This document shows positions 1 to 7,584 of a stretch of 36,414 bases of DNA, in pieces. Position numbers and translations under genes: made by a program. Under the pieces are notes generated by a model that was not told the origin of the DNA, made no database searches, and saw nothing but the letters and a program-made list of their open reading frames with translations. Position 1 is the first letter of the stretch, and every line of letters begins with the position of its first letter. The DNA is from Bordetella parapertussis (GTDB taxonomy: Bacteria > Pseudomonadota > Gammaproteobacteria > Burkholderiales > Burkholderiaceae_C): NCBI GenBank assembly GCA_945901125.1, contig CAMDKD010000027.1:1-36414 (forward strand), read 5' to 3'.

Positions 1-32
1 ACAAGTCTGCGTAATTTGCTCAAAGTTCCCAC
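1..32 (-). CDS. istA: istA-like transposase, first 10 codons only (partial)
   Basis: A GTG codon at 32-30 on the minus strand is preceded by AAGGAG (41-46) at 8-nt spacing. The reading starts MGTLSKLRRL and runs off the window edge. IS21-family IstA proteins often begin with a short stretch of this kind (LSKIRR-like) ahead of the helix-turn-helix that recognises the end repeats. The position just inside the terminal repeats fits istA at the left end of IS21 elements. Only ten residues are visible, so the call depends mainly on context. Confidence 0.5.
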   Translation of the reverse strand, partial: MGTLSKLRRL

Positions 33-148
33 GTTGATCACTCCTTGCCCATCCTTGCTCAAAAATTAAGCAGGATAGGCGATTGGGGTGGCTCAAAATT
101 GGATGCAAATTCTCTTCAAAGTGGCTCAGATTTGGATGCCATTCAACA
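1..148 (-). mobile_element. Left end of an IS21-family insertion sequence (rest lies outside the window)
   Basis: On the minus strand the element starts with TGTTGAATGG at 148. Two near-identical 19-bp repeats follow, at 121-139 and 88-106 (17 of 19 bases match, 33 bp apart), each ending in TGAGCCAC. A weaker third copy may lie around 56-74. Multiple repeats inside a TG...CA terminus are typical of IS21-family ends. A ribosome-binding site and the first codons of an istA-like gene follow further inside. The first bases of the element supply the Cys codon and stop that end the neighbouring integrase reading frame, so the boundary at 148/149 is well placed. The family call rests on recalled end structure. 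Confidence 0.72.
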
Positions 149-670
149 CCAAGGATTCTTAGGTATCAACTCGAGGTCATCACAAGCGTAATTCATTAGG
201 CTTTTTAGCCAGACCAAACGGTCTCGGGCTGTTTTTGAGGAAGTGGGTTGTTTCTGAAGCCATGAGCGAAATTTGTCCCCCATGTCACGATTGATCTGGG
301 TGAGCTTCACCTCTCCTGAAAATTCCTCAAACAGATGGACGGCTCGCAGGCAGGCACGTGATGAATCCTCGGATGTACGGTTCGCAGCTTGCCAGCGCAA
401 GTGCAGATCCCGTATGCTAAGAGAAGGGCTGCTGACGCTTTGAGGACGAGCGGGAGGGCTTAAGGCCGCAAAGCGGGCGTAGGCTGCCCCTGCAAGGATT
501 TCAGCACGTTTGGCAATCCCCTTGGAGAGTGCATCACGGTAATTGCTAGATCCTAGGGATAGGACGATACGTCCAGTTTGACGTTCTGCTCGGAGTGGGT
601 GGTCAAGGGGCAGTACGACACGCATGTAGTACGTCGATCCCCGGCGAAATAGTCCTGTGAGTCCAGCCAT
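143..670 (-). pseudogene. Tyrosine recombinase / phage-type integrase, truncated by the IS21-family element
   Basis: The frame begins ATG at 670 with GGAG a few bases upstream and encodes 175 residues. The start (MAGLTGLFRRGSTYYMRVVL) matches the DUF6538-type N-terminus of phage integrases. Residues about 85-175 look like the SAM-like core-binding domain (CLRAVHLFEEF, then DRLVWLKSLMNYA). The frame stops right after KNPW, with Cys-stop supplied by the IS end. The whole catalytic domain (R, HxxR and Tyr nucleophile) is therefore missing and the protein cannot recombine DNA. The gene lies next to the 3' end of ffs, the place an integrase of a genomic island would occupy. Integrase remnant: confident. 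Island association: inferred. Confidence 0.85.
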
Positions 671-779
671 GAATGCTCCACGTTGAGGTTACGTGACACA
701 CTCAGGTGATACAAAAGCGGCTGCTGAGACTTCAAATCAACGTAAGTGCTTGATTTCAAATGAACAGCAAAAGAAAGTT

Positions 780-873
780 GACGAGCCTTGACCCCGGCAC
801 TGGCTCCACAGTTAGGGCTGCTTGGTTCCCCACCTGACCCGGTTGGCCGCTTTACCATGCGGGAAGGCCCGTC
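780..873 (-). ncRNA. ffs: 4.5S / signal recognition particle RNA (small bacterial type)
   Basis: The minus strand carries the SRP RNA core GGTCAGGTGGGGAACC followed by AAGCAGCCC. Compared with the E. coli core, the two base pairs next to the GGAA tetraloop are exchanged on both sides (CC/GG to GG/CC), so the stem is kept by covariation. The 5' end (from 873, GACGGGCCTT) pairs over ten bases with the 3' end (to 780, AAGGCTCGTC), one pair being G-U. This closes the long hairpin expected of a roughly 94-nt RNA. A T-rich stretch (CTTTCTTTT) follows the 3' end. The RNA binds Ffh and targets membrane proteins to the translocon. A place next to dnaX-ybaB-recR is known from other bacteria; here ffs is divergent from dnaX. 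Confidence 0.88.
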
Positions 874-880
874 AAGCGAA

Positions 881-886
881 ATTGTA
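881..886 (-). promoter_or_regulatory. Candidate -10 box of the ffs promoter
   Basis: TACAAT on the minus strand lies 7 nt upstream of the inferred 5' end of ffs at 873, the right spacing for a sigma-70 -10 box. No convincing -35 hexamer is visible at 17-18 bp. The region overlaps the leader of dnaX, so the two divergent transcription units share it. Confidence 0.5.
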
Positions 887-906
887 CGCCCCGTAGAATC
901 AGAGTT

Positions 907-2649
907 ATGTCCTATCTGGTGCTTGCCCGTAAATACCGTCCTAAAACATTCGAACAACTGGTGGGTCAGTCGCATGTTGTGCAGGCGCTGACCAATGCCT
1001 TGCGTTCGCAACGCCTGCATCACGCCTATTTGTTCACCGGCACCCGCGGTGTCGGCAAGACCACGGTGTCGCGCATTCTGGCTAAATCGCTCAACTGTGA
1101 AACCGGCATCACCGACACGCCGTGCGGCGTCTGCGCCGCTTGTACCGACATCGACGCCGGTCATTTTGTCGACTACACCGAGCTTGACGCGGCCTCCAAC
1201 CGCAGCGTGGACGAAATCCAGCAATTGCTGGAGCAAGCGGTCTACAAGCCGGTGCAAGGGCGCTTCAAGGTGTTCATGATCGACGAGGTGCACATGCTCT
1301 CTGGTCACGCCTTTAACGCCATGCTCAAGACGCTGGAGGAGCCACCTGATTATTTGAAATTCGTGCTGGCCACCACCGACCCTCACAAAGTACCGGTCAC
1401 GGTGTTGTCGCGCTGTCTGCAATTCAATTTGCGACCCATGGCCGCTGAAACCATCGTCGAGCACTTGGAGCAGGTGCTGCCCGCCGAAAACATCACGGCT
1501 GACACCCAGGCCTTGCGCTTGATTGCCCGTGCGGCGCGCGGCTCTATGCGTGACGCCTTGTCGCTCACCGATCAGGCGATTGCTTTCGGCAACGGCCAAT
1601 TGCTGGAGGGCCCGGTGCGCGACATGCTGGGCAGCGTCGATACCAGCCATGTGTTCACGCTGATACAAGCGCTGGCCGAAGCCGACGGGCTGACCGTGGT
1701 GCAAACCTGCGAGCAGTTGCGGGTAATGGGTTTGTCTGCCAGTTCCATGCTGGAGGAAATGTGCATGGTGTTGCAGCGCATGGCGGTCAACCAAGCGGTC
1801 GGTTCTACCGCGCAAGCAGCCTCCGACCCCGATCCGGATGCGCTACGCATTGCCTCCTTATCAGGCTTGATGCCTGCTGACGAAACCCAGTTGCTCTACA
1901 GCCTGTGTTTGCACGGACGTGCCGAACTTGGCCTGGCGCCAGATGAATTCGCCGCGCTCACCATGGTCTTGCTCCGCCTGCTGGCGTTCAAGCCGCAGTC
2001 ACCGGCTGAAAAAAAAACACTGAAAACAGCTGAAGCGCCGCCTGTCGCTGCTTCTTCGCCTGTCCTGCCCGACACATCTGCGGCCCGGGTACAGCCCAAG
2101 CCGCTTGCAGCGACAGTTCCACCCACCAAACCGGTTGTTCTTGCACAAGCTGCTGAGCCTGTGTCGCCCGCGCCTGTTGCAGCACCAGAGATTGAAAAGC
2201 CGCGGCTTCACGCCCGCCCCGCCGAGGCCATGTACAGCCCGGAGCAAACGCCAGCGGCACATGCACAAGCTGAGTTGTGGCACAGCCTGGTGGAGCAACT
2301 GCTGCAAGCCCAGAAAATCCAGGCCATGACGCGTGAACTGGCCATGCAATCGCAGTTGGTGGCTCAGCAAGACATGGCCTGGACTTTGCAAGTCGAGCGT
2401 GAATCCCTGACGTCCCCGGCGAATCTGGAACGTCTGCAAACTGCATTGCAGTCCCTTGGCCATGAACTCACATTGAATGTTCAAATCGGCGCAGTCAGCG
2501 ATACCCCGGCACTGCGCATGGCGCTGCGCCAACAACAGCGTTTAGAGCAGGCCGAGCAGGAGGTGTTAAGCCATCCGTTGGTGCAACAACTCATGCAAAC
2601 ATTTGACGCGAAAATCGTCCCCGGTTCCATCAAACCATTAGCCCCATGA
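907..2649 (+). CDS. dnaX: DNA polymerase III subunit tau (gamma/tau)
   Basis: This 580-residue clamp-loader ATPase opens beta clamps and links polymerase cores at the replication fork. The N-terminus MSYLVLARKYRPKTFEQLVG is diagnostic. The AAA+ module shows Walker A GTRGVGKT (45-52), a zinc site of Cys64, Cys73, Cys76 and Cys79, Walker B FMIDE (123-127) and the SRC motif (168-170). The collar domain ends near residue 367. A Pro/Ala-rich linker and the tau-specific C-terminal region follow. It is a little shorter than E. coli tau (643). It is the first gene of dnaX-ybaB-recR, with a 9-bp gap to ybaB. No strong Shine-Dalgarno sequence precedes the start, but the conserved N-terminus fixes it. 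An A9 run at the collar/linker junction may yield a gamma form. Confidence 0.97.
   Translation: MSYLVLARKYRPKTFEQLVGQSHVVQALTNALRSQRLHHAYLFTGTRGVGKTTVSRILAKSLNCETGITDTPCGVCAACTDIDAGHFVDYTELDAASNRSVDEIQQLLEQAVYKPVQGRFKVFMIDEVHMLSGHAFNAMLKTLEEPPDYLKFVLATTDPHKVPVTVLSRCLQFNLRPMAAETIVEHLEQVLPAENITADTQALRLIARAARGSMRDALSLTDQAIAFGNGQLLEGPVRDMLGSVDTSHVFTLIQALAEADGLTVVQTCEQLRVMGLSASSMLEEMCMVLQRMAVNQAVGSTAQAASDPDPDALRIASLSGLMPADETQLLYSLCLHGRAELGLAPDEFAALTMVLLRLLAFKPQSPAEKKTLKTAEAPPVAASSPVLPDTSAARVQPKPLAATVPPTKPVVLAQAAEPVSPAPVAAPEIEKPRLHARPAEAMYSPEQTPAAHAQAELWHSLVEQLLQAQKIQAMTRELAMQSQLVAQQDMAWTLQVERESLTSPANLERLQTALQSLGHELTLNVQIGAVSDTPALRMALRQQQRLEQAEQEVLSHPLVQQLMQTFDAKIVPGSIKPLAP
2008..2033 (+). other. 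Candidate dnaX slippage site (A9 run) for a gamma-type product
   Basis: Nine adenines at 2009-2017 sit in frame as G-AA-AAA-AAA-A (codons 368-371) exactly where the collar domain gives way to the tau linker. A -1 shift reads AAC ACT GAA AAC AGC TGA, stopping at 2031-2033 after five extra residues (about 375 in total). A +1 shift stops at 2021-2023. Both alternative frames therefore end at once with a gamma-sized protein. In E. coli dnaX a ribosomal frameshift, and in Thermus dnaX transcriptional slippage at an A run, make gamma. Whether slippage happens here is inferred. Confidence 0.5.
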
Positions 2650-2658
2650 AAGAAACAT

Positions 2659-2991
2659 ATGTTTAACAAAGGTCAACTCGCCGGTCTCATGAAACAAGCC
2701 CAGGCGATGCAGGAAAACTTAAAAAAAGCCCAGGACGAACTGGCTTTCATTGAAGTCACCGGCGAGTCCGGTTCGGGCATGGTCAGCGTACTCATGACTT
2801 GCAAACACCAGGTCAAGCGGGTCACCATCGATCCCTCGCTGCTGAGCGACGACAAAGACATGCTGGAAGACCTGATCGCGGCCGCCTTTAACGATGCAGC
2901 ACGCAAAGCCGAAGAGGCCAGCGAAGCCAAGATGGGTAAATTGACCGGCGGCATGCCGGGTCTGCCCGGCGGTTTGAAACTGCCGTTCTGA
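2659..2991 (+). CDS. ybaB: Nucleoid-associated protein YbaB/EbfC
   Basis: This 110-residue protein has the usual YbaB features: MFNKGQLAGLMKQAQAMQEN at the start, a charged helix, the short beta region (TGESGSGMVSVLMTCKHQV) and a Gly/Pro-rich tail. YbaB/EbfC forms dimers that bind DNA and help organise the nucleoid. Its place between dnaX and recR is conserved in many bacteria. The stop codon overlaps the recR start by one base (TGATG at 2989-2993), which suggests translational coupling. Length and order are normal. Confidence 0.93.
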   Translation: MFNKGQLAGLMKQAQAMQENLKKAQDELAFIEVTGESGSGMVSVLMTCKHQVKRVTIDPSLLSDDKDMLEDLIAAAFNDAARKAEEASEAKMGKLTGGMPGLPGGLKLPF

Positions 2992-3587
2992 TGCGCGATC
3001 ACAGCGCCCTCGACGGCCTGGTTCAGACCTTGAAGCGCTTGCCGGGCGTGGGGCAGCGGTCTGCATCCCGCATGGCGTTTCATTTGCTGCAACACGACCG
3101 CGAAGGCGCCCTGTTGTTGGCGCAGGCGCTGCATGCTGCGGTGGCCGCCGTCAAGCACTGCCAGCTGTGCCACACGCTGACCGAGTTTGACATTTGCGGC
3201 ACCTGCCAGGACTCTGGCCGAGACGCCACCCGCTTGTGCGTGGTGGAAACGCCGTCCGACCAGTCTGCGGTTGAAAGAACGCTGGCTTACTCGGGTTTGT
3301 ATTTTGTGTTGATGGGCAAACTCAACCCTATCGAAGGCGTGGGGCCGGGCGACATAGGCATGCAAAAGCTGATAGAGCGCGCCACTGACGGTGTGGTGCA
3401 GGAAATCATTTTGGCTACCAATTTCACTGCCCAGGGTGAAGCGACAGCGCATGCTTTGAGCGAGATTTTCAAGCGCAAAGGCTTGGTGGTGACCCGCTTG
3501 GCGCGCGGTGTACCTGTGGGCAGCGAGCTCGAATTCGTCGATCTGGGCACGATTGCACACGCATTGGTTGATCGTCGCAGCACTTAA
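2991..3587 (+). CDS. recR: Recombination mediator protein RecR
   Basis: This 198-residue protein acts with RecO (and RecF) to load RecA onto SSB-coated gaps. It shows an N-terminal helix-hairpin-helix (LPGVGQRSASRMAF, 17-30), a four-cysteine zinc finger (Cys57, Cys60, Cys69, Cys72) and a TOPRIM domain starting at LCVVETPSD (82-90). The C-terminus carries the RLARGVPVGSELEFVD segment typical of RecR. The start overlaps the ybaB stop by one base. After the gene there is a short CTCGG/CCGAG stem at 3596-3612 without a T tract, so no clear terminator closes the operon. Confidence 0.97.
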   Translation: MRDHSALDGLVQTLKRLPGVGQRSASRMAFHLLQHDREGALLLAQALHAAVAAVKHCQLCHTLTEFDICGTCQDSGRDATRLCVVETPSDQSAVERTLAYSGLYFVLMGKLNPIEGVGPGDIGMQKLIERATDGVVQEIILATNFTAQGEATAHALSEIFKRKGLVVTRLARGVPVGSELEFVDLGTIAHALVDRRST

Positions 3588-3660
3588 GTAAACATCTCGG
3601 GGTTTCACCGAGGGGGAAGCTACCGATGCGTGATGGCGGTGAGCGGCCTAAGCTATTCAT

Positions 3661-4734
3661 ATGTTTTTCAATAACCACAAGATGTGCGATCAACGACTCG
3701 TCAGCAGACGAGTGTGGACGCAAGCCTTGCTGGCAACCACGGCTGCGATGGTGTTGAGTCCGCAGTCTGTAGGGGCTGAACAAGCTGAAAAGACAAGAGT
3801 TCATCTCTTGCTTGACGATGTCTCCAGCATGCTGCATTTGCCGGTGCTGCTGGCGCAACACCTGGGGTATTTCAAGGCCGAGGGTTTGCAGGTCGATGTG
3901 ATTGAGCAAAGCTTTGCGGCCTCGCCGCCGCCCTTGAACCCCGCGCCGGTTTTGCAGGTCTGGTCGGCACCGCTGGTGCAAAGTCTGCAAGCCGCACGTT
4001 CTTCAGATCCTTTGTTGTCTGTGGTGCAAACAGGCCGCACCCCGCAACTGGCTTTGGGCGCTCCCAGAAAAATGCTGACCGGCATGAAATCTCTCAAAGA
4101 GCTGGAAGGCAAAAAAATTGGCATCATGGAAGCTGGGTCGCTGGCGCAACTGTGTGTGGATTACGCTGTACTGCTGGCAGGCGGCAACCCAAAAAACATC
4201 AACTATGTGGTGCTTGGCAATCCGCTGACTGCGATCACCATGCTGCGTGGCGGCGGCATTGAATTCATATGTGCCAGCGATCCGCTGATCACCATGCTGG
4301 AAAAAAAAGGCGAGATTGAAAGTTTGCGAAATTTCCGTTCGCTCAAGGAAACACAGCGTGCTTTCGGCGGCTTGCTGCCCGGCAACGCTTTGCTGGTGCC
4401 GGCTTCGCTGGCCACGAAAAATCCGGAACTTTGTCAGTCACTGGTCAATGCAGTTCTGCGTGCCGTCAAATGGTTGAGAACCGCAGGCCCGTCGGACTTG
4501 CTGAGCACCATGCTAGACAGCACTTACTTAACCGACCGCGCCATTTACCTGAATGCGGTCGACAATATGCGTGAGAGTTATGCCATCGACGGCATGCTGA
4601 GCAGCGAGGCTTTTGCCTTGGCCTTACGGGTCTGCAATACCTTGGATCCCGCTTCAGCCGCAGTTCGGAAAAAAACCGGCGGTTTCTACACCAACGAATT
4701 TGTGCTGCAAGCCAAAAAACGCTTCAAGGTTTAG
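3661..4734 (+). CDS. ABC transporter substrate-binding protein, NitT/TauT/NMT1-like
   Basis: The protein has 357 residues and a cleavable export signal (about 1-40; SRRVWTQALLATTAAMV then a VGA cleavage site), possibly Tat-type because of the RR pair. The mature part resembles periplasmic binding proteins of the NMT1/THI5 and TauA type: LPVLLAQHLGYFKAEGLQVD near the start, then LKELEGKKIGIMEAGS and a C-terminal helical lobe. Such proteins capture small organic molecules for ABC importers. No permease or ATPase gene is adjacent, so the substrate cannot be inferred. The stop overlaps the convergent mltD stop by four bases (4731-4734), leaving no room for a terminator. Family secure, substrate unknown. 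Confidence 0.82.
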   Translation: MFFNNHKMCDQRLVSRRVWTQALLATTAAMVLSPQSVGAEQAEKTRVHLLLDDVSSMLHLPVLLAQHLGYFKAEGLQVDVIEQSFAASPPPLNPAPVLQVWSAPLVQSLQAARSSDPLLSVVQTGRTPQLALGAPRKMLTGMKSLKELEGKKIGIMEAGSLAQLCVDYAVLLAGGNPKNINYVVLGNPLTAITMLRGGGIEFICASDPLITMLEKKGEIESLRNFRSLKETQRAFGGLLPGNALLVPASLATKNPELCQSLVNAVLRAVKWLRTAGPSDLLSTMLDSTYLTDRAIYLNAVDNMRESYAIDGMLSSEAFALALRVCNTLDPASAAVRKKTGGFYTNEFVLQAKKRFKV

Positions 4735-6170
4735 CGCTTCCGTGTCTCAGTGATTTGCTTTTTGCGCTTGTGTTTGCTACCGCCTGAAGCCACCGTTTTG
4801 CGTGCTTTGCCCGATACCATGATGACCAGCTTTTGTCCGTTTTTCAGCGGGCTGGTTTTGCTCAAGCCATTCCATTGCGCCAGTTGTTCAACACTGACTT
4901 TGTAGCGTTTGGCAATCGATTCCAGAGTGTCTTTCTTGCGCGCCTTGACGAATTGTTTGCGTAACACCTGTTCGGGTGTCAGATTCAACTGACCGTTATC
5001 GGCCAACTTGCTTGACACGTCCGACTGATGCTTGGCCAAACGCGGCACCAGCAGCGCAGACCCGGCTTTGATCATCATGCGCGGCGGTATTTTGTTGATG
5101 CTGCGCAATTCATCTTCAGACATGCCTACGCGCTGCGCCGCCTCAGACACTTTCATGGTCTTGGGCGCTACCCAGGCGGTCCAACTGGCCAAGCGTCCCG
5201 CGTACTGGTCTATATTGCGCTGGAATATTTCCGCGTTGTCCCAGGGCAGCAGTATGCGCGGCGTGCCTGCGGCCAGCAACACCGGACGGTGCGCCGACGG
5301 GTTCAAGGCTTTGAAATCCTCGACCGGCACTTCAGCCAGTTTGGCGATCAAGGCCACGTCCATGTCGCGCGGCAACCGCACCGTTTCAAAGTAAGGGTGG
5401 TTTGGGATGCTGGGCAGATTCACACCCAAAGCCTGCGGGTTGGCCACCACATTTTTCATGGCTTGTAACTTGGGTACGTACAAGCGAGTTTCGGCCGGCA
5501 TGCGCAAATCGGTATAAGCCACAGGCGCGCCCATGCGCTGGTTGCGCAGTATGGATTTGCTGACATTGCCTTCGCCCCAGTTGTAGGCGGCCAATGCCAG
5601 ATGCCAGTCGCCGAACATGGCGTAGAGTTTTTGCAGATAGTCCAGCGCTGCGCGGGTAGATGCCAGCACATCGCGACGGTCATCGCGAAACGCGTTTTGT
5701 TTCAAATCAAAGTCTTTGCCGGTGCGCGGCATGAATTGCCACATGCCGCTGGCGCGCGCCGACGACACGGCTTGCGGGTTGAAAGCGCTTTCAATGAACG
5801 GCAACAGCGCCAACTCTGTCGGCATGTTTCTGCGCTCGAGTTCTTCAACAATGTGATAAAGGTATTTGCTGGAACGCGCCGTCATGCGCTGTATGTAGTC
5901 AGGCCGTTGTGCATACCAACGTTCGCGGTCTTGTACCAGATCGATTTGCAAATCCTGCATGCCGAAGCCGCGGCGTATGCGTTCCCACAAATCGATGCTG
6001 ATGTCCGGCGGTTGATCCAGCACATCGAGATCGGGTAATTCCTCAAGAACCGCAGGTGCAGGTGCTGCGTTGACCGGGGCCTGGGTATTTGTCTGAGCCA
6101 TTGCCGGTGACAGCAGGCCCGCACACACAAGCAGGGTTGAAAGGCAAAAGCTGATCGGTCGCAATCTCAT
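4731..6170 (-). CDS. mltD: Membrane-bound lytic murein transglycosylase D
   Basis: From ATG 6170 the protein has 479 residues and a signal peptide (MRLRPISFCLSTLLVCAGLL, cleavage near AMA). An in-frame ATG at 6269 would add 33 residues ahead of this signal, so 6170 is preferred. The lysozyme-like domain holds the catalytic Glu127 in LLPFIESAF and the family motif SGMWQFMPRTGKDF, then LAAYNWGEGNV. A C-terminal LysM domain lies at about 409-452 (KKDTLESIAKRYKVSVEQLA), with a degenerate LysM-like segment before it and a basic tail. The enzyme cleaves peptidoglycan glycan strands to 1,6-anhydro products in the periplasm. It is divergent from the yafS-like gene. In E. coli gloB lies between these two; here it is absent. 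Confidence 0.93.
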   Translation of the reverse strand: MRLRPISFCLSTLLVCAGLLSPAMAQTNTQAPVNAAPAPAVLEELPDLDVLDQPPDISIDLWERIRRGFGMQDLQIDLVQDRERWYAQRPDYIQRMTARSSKYLYHIVEELERRNMPTELALLPFIESAFNPQAVSSARASGMWQFMPRTGKDFDLKQNAFRDDRRDVLASTRAALDYLQKLYAMFGDWHLALAAYNWGEGNVSKSILRNQRMGAPVAYTDLRMPAETRLYVPKLQAMKNVVANPQALGVNLPSIPNHPYFETVRLPRDMDVALIAKLAEVPVEDFKALNPSAHRPVLLAAGTPRILLPWDNAEIFQRNIDQYAGRLASWTAWVAPKTMKVSEAAQRVGMSEDELRSINKIPPRMMIKAGSALLVPRLAKHQSDVSSKLADNGQLNLTPEQVLRKQFVKARKKDTLESIAKRYKVSVEQLAQWNGLSKTSPLKNGQKLVIMVSGKARKTVASGGSKHKRKKQITETRKR

Positions 6171-6290
6171 GTCTGGCGTTGGCTCTGGGGTTAATGCAGT
6201 CAGTGGAACGACATGCAGACAGCAATGGGATGAATAGAATGGTTGCCGTAAGGGCACAAACGCTTGCATTCAGGCATTCGATAACCATCT

Positions 6291-7106
6291 ATGAATTCTC
6301 AAATTATAGGAAGCCCTGACAGCCTCTCTCAGTGGCTGCAAACCCCGGCCGGTATTTACCTGCGTGATTGGGAGACGGCGCAGTTTGACCAGACGGTGTC
6401 CGACATCTTCGGCTACCACGGTTTGCAACTCGGTTTATCGCCCATCAACAGCTTGAGAAACAGTCGCATCAGCCATTGCTGGGTGGCTGAATGCAACAGC
6501 GACAGCTTGCAGGCAGTGAATAAACCCTCGCTGTTGATGGATTGCGAGGCCTTGCCTTTTCCCGACCAAAGCCTGGACTTGGTCGTGTTGCCGCACACGC
6601 TGGAACTCAGCCGTGACCCGCACGCTACTTTGCGCGAAGTCGAAAGAGTGCTGGTGCCCGAAGGCCGGGTCATCATCAGCGGTTTCAACCCGTTCAGCCT
6701 GTGGGGCCAGCGTCAGCGTCGCGCCCAGTGGTACGCCAGGTTGGGGATCAAAAGCTTTTTTCTACCGCCGCAAGTCGACTTCATAGGCTACTGGCGATTG
6801 CGCGACTGGTTACGTTTGCTGAGTTTTGAAATCTCGGGCGGGCGCTTCGGTTGTTACCGTCCTTCGGTCGAGTCGCCAGCCTGGTTGTCGCGTTTTGCCT
6901 GGATGGACAAGGCCGGGGATCGCTGGTGGCCTATTTTGGGATCGGTGTATTTTTTGGTGGCTATCAAAAGGGTGCGCGGCATGCGTTTGCTCGGACCGGT
7001 GTGGAAGCGCGCCAAAACCCGTGCCGTGGCGGCGGTGCCATCGGTTAACTCCGGGCGATCAACATCCAACCGTGACATACATACCAAGCGCGAGGACACG
7101 GCATGA
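6291..7106 (+). CDS. YafS-like class I SAM-dependent methyltransferase
   Basis: The protein has 271 residues. A typical methyltransferase-11 middle is visible: MDCEALPFPDQSLDLVVLPH followed by LREVERVLVPEGRVIISGFN. The glycine-rich SAM motif expected upstream is poorly conserved (around SPINSLRNSRISHCWVAE). The C-terminus is rich in Trp and Arg, with a hydrophobic stretch near ILGSVYFLVAIKRV. The gene overlaps rnhA by ATGA (7103-7106), so the two are probably translated together. Its place between mltD and rnhA matches yafS in E. coli. The substrate is unknown. The family is clear, the role is not. Confidence 0.8.
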   Translation: MNSQIIGSPDSLSQWLQTPAGIYLRDWETAQFDQTVSDIFGYHGLQLGLSPINSLRNSRISHCWVAECNSDSLQAVNKPSLLMDCEALPFPDQSLDLVVLPHTLELSRDPHATLREVERVLVPEGRVIISGFNPFSLWGQRQRRAQWYARLGIKSFFLPPQVDFIGYWRLRDWLRLLSFEISGGRFGCYRPSVESPAWLSRFAWMDKAGDRWWPILGSVYFLVAIKRVRGMRLLGPVWKRAKTRAVAAVPSVNSGRSTSNRDIHTKREDTA

Positions 7107-7549
7107 GTCGGGTGACGATTTACACCGACGGGGCTTGCAAAGGCAACCCGGGGCCGGGCGGCTGGGGCGTGTACATGCGCTACGGCGACAGCGAAAAAGA
7201 CCTCTTTGGCGGCGAAGGCCTGACCACCAATAACCGCATGGAATTGCAGGCGGTGATAGAAGCTTTGCGCGCATTGAAACGCCCTTGCCAAGTGGACTTC
7301 TTCCTCGACAGCGAGTATGTGCGCAAGGGCATTACCGAATGGCTGAGCGGCTGGAAAGCCCGCGGCTGGCGCACCGCTTCCAAGCAGGCGGTCAAAAACG
7401 AGGACTTGTGGCGCGTGCTGGACGACGCTCTGGCCAATAGCGAGCACAGCATCACCTGGCATTGGGTCAAAGGCCACTCGGGCAACCCCGGCAATGACCG
7501 GGCGGATTCACTGGCAAACGAGGGTGTGAGGTTATTTCAAGCAGGTTGA
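7103..7549 (+). CDS. rnhA: Ribonuclease HI
   Basis: The 148-residue enzyme cuts RNA in RNA-DNA hybrids. The catalytic residues are present: Asp9 in IYTDGACKGNPGPGGWG, Glu47 in NNRMELQAV, Asp69 in FFLDSEYV and Asp135 in NDRADSLANEG, plus His125 in WVKGHSGNPG. The basic handle (GWKARGWRTASKQAVKN) is also there. Length is normal. It is coupled to the upstream methyltransferase by a 4-bp overlap. In many proteobacteria dnaQ follows or diverges from rnhA; here an RND efflux pair follows after 35 bp. Confidence 0.97.
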   Translation: MSRVTIYTDGACKGNPGPGGWGVYMRYGDSEKDLFGGEGLTTNNRMELQAVIEALRALKRPCQVDFFLDSEYVRKGITEWLSGWKARGWRTASKQAVKNEDLWRVLDDALANSEHSITWHWVKGHSGNPGNDRADSLANEGVRLFQAG

Positions 7550-7584
7550 TAATGGCTTGATCTGACTTCCGGCGCATCCCGACC

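Noticed and set aside
553..1815. A 420-codon open frame on the minus strand opposite dnaX and ffs
   Set aside because: It is rich in His, Gln and Arg, resembles no protein and lies opposite well-identified dnaX; it is an antisense shadow of GC-rich coding DNA.
2673..3608. A 311-codon minus-strand frame opposite ybaB and recR
   Set aside because: Antisense to two confident genes, with no start signal and shadow-like composition.
3588..3660. Possible riboswitch or terminator between recR and the binding-protein gene
   Set aside because: Only a 5-bp CTCGG/CCGAG stem without a T tract is present; no TPP or other riboswitch core could be recognised.
7550..7584. Possible regulatory site before the RND adaptor gene
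   Set aside because: The 35-bp gap shows no repeat or promoter that could be defended, and no regulator gene is adjacent.
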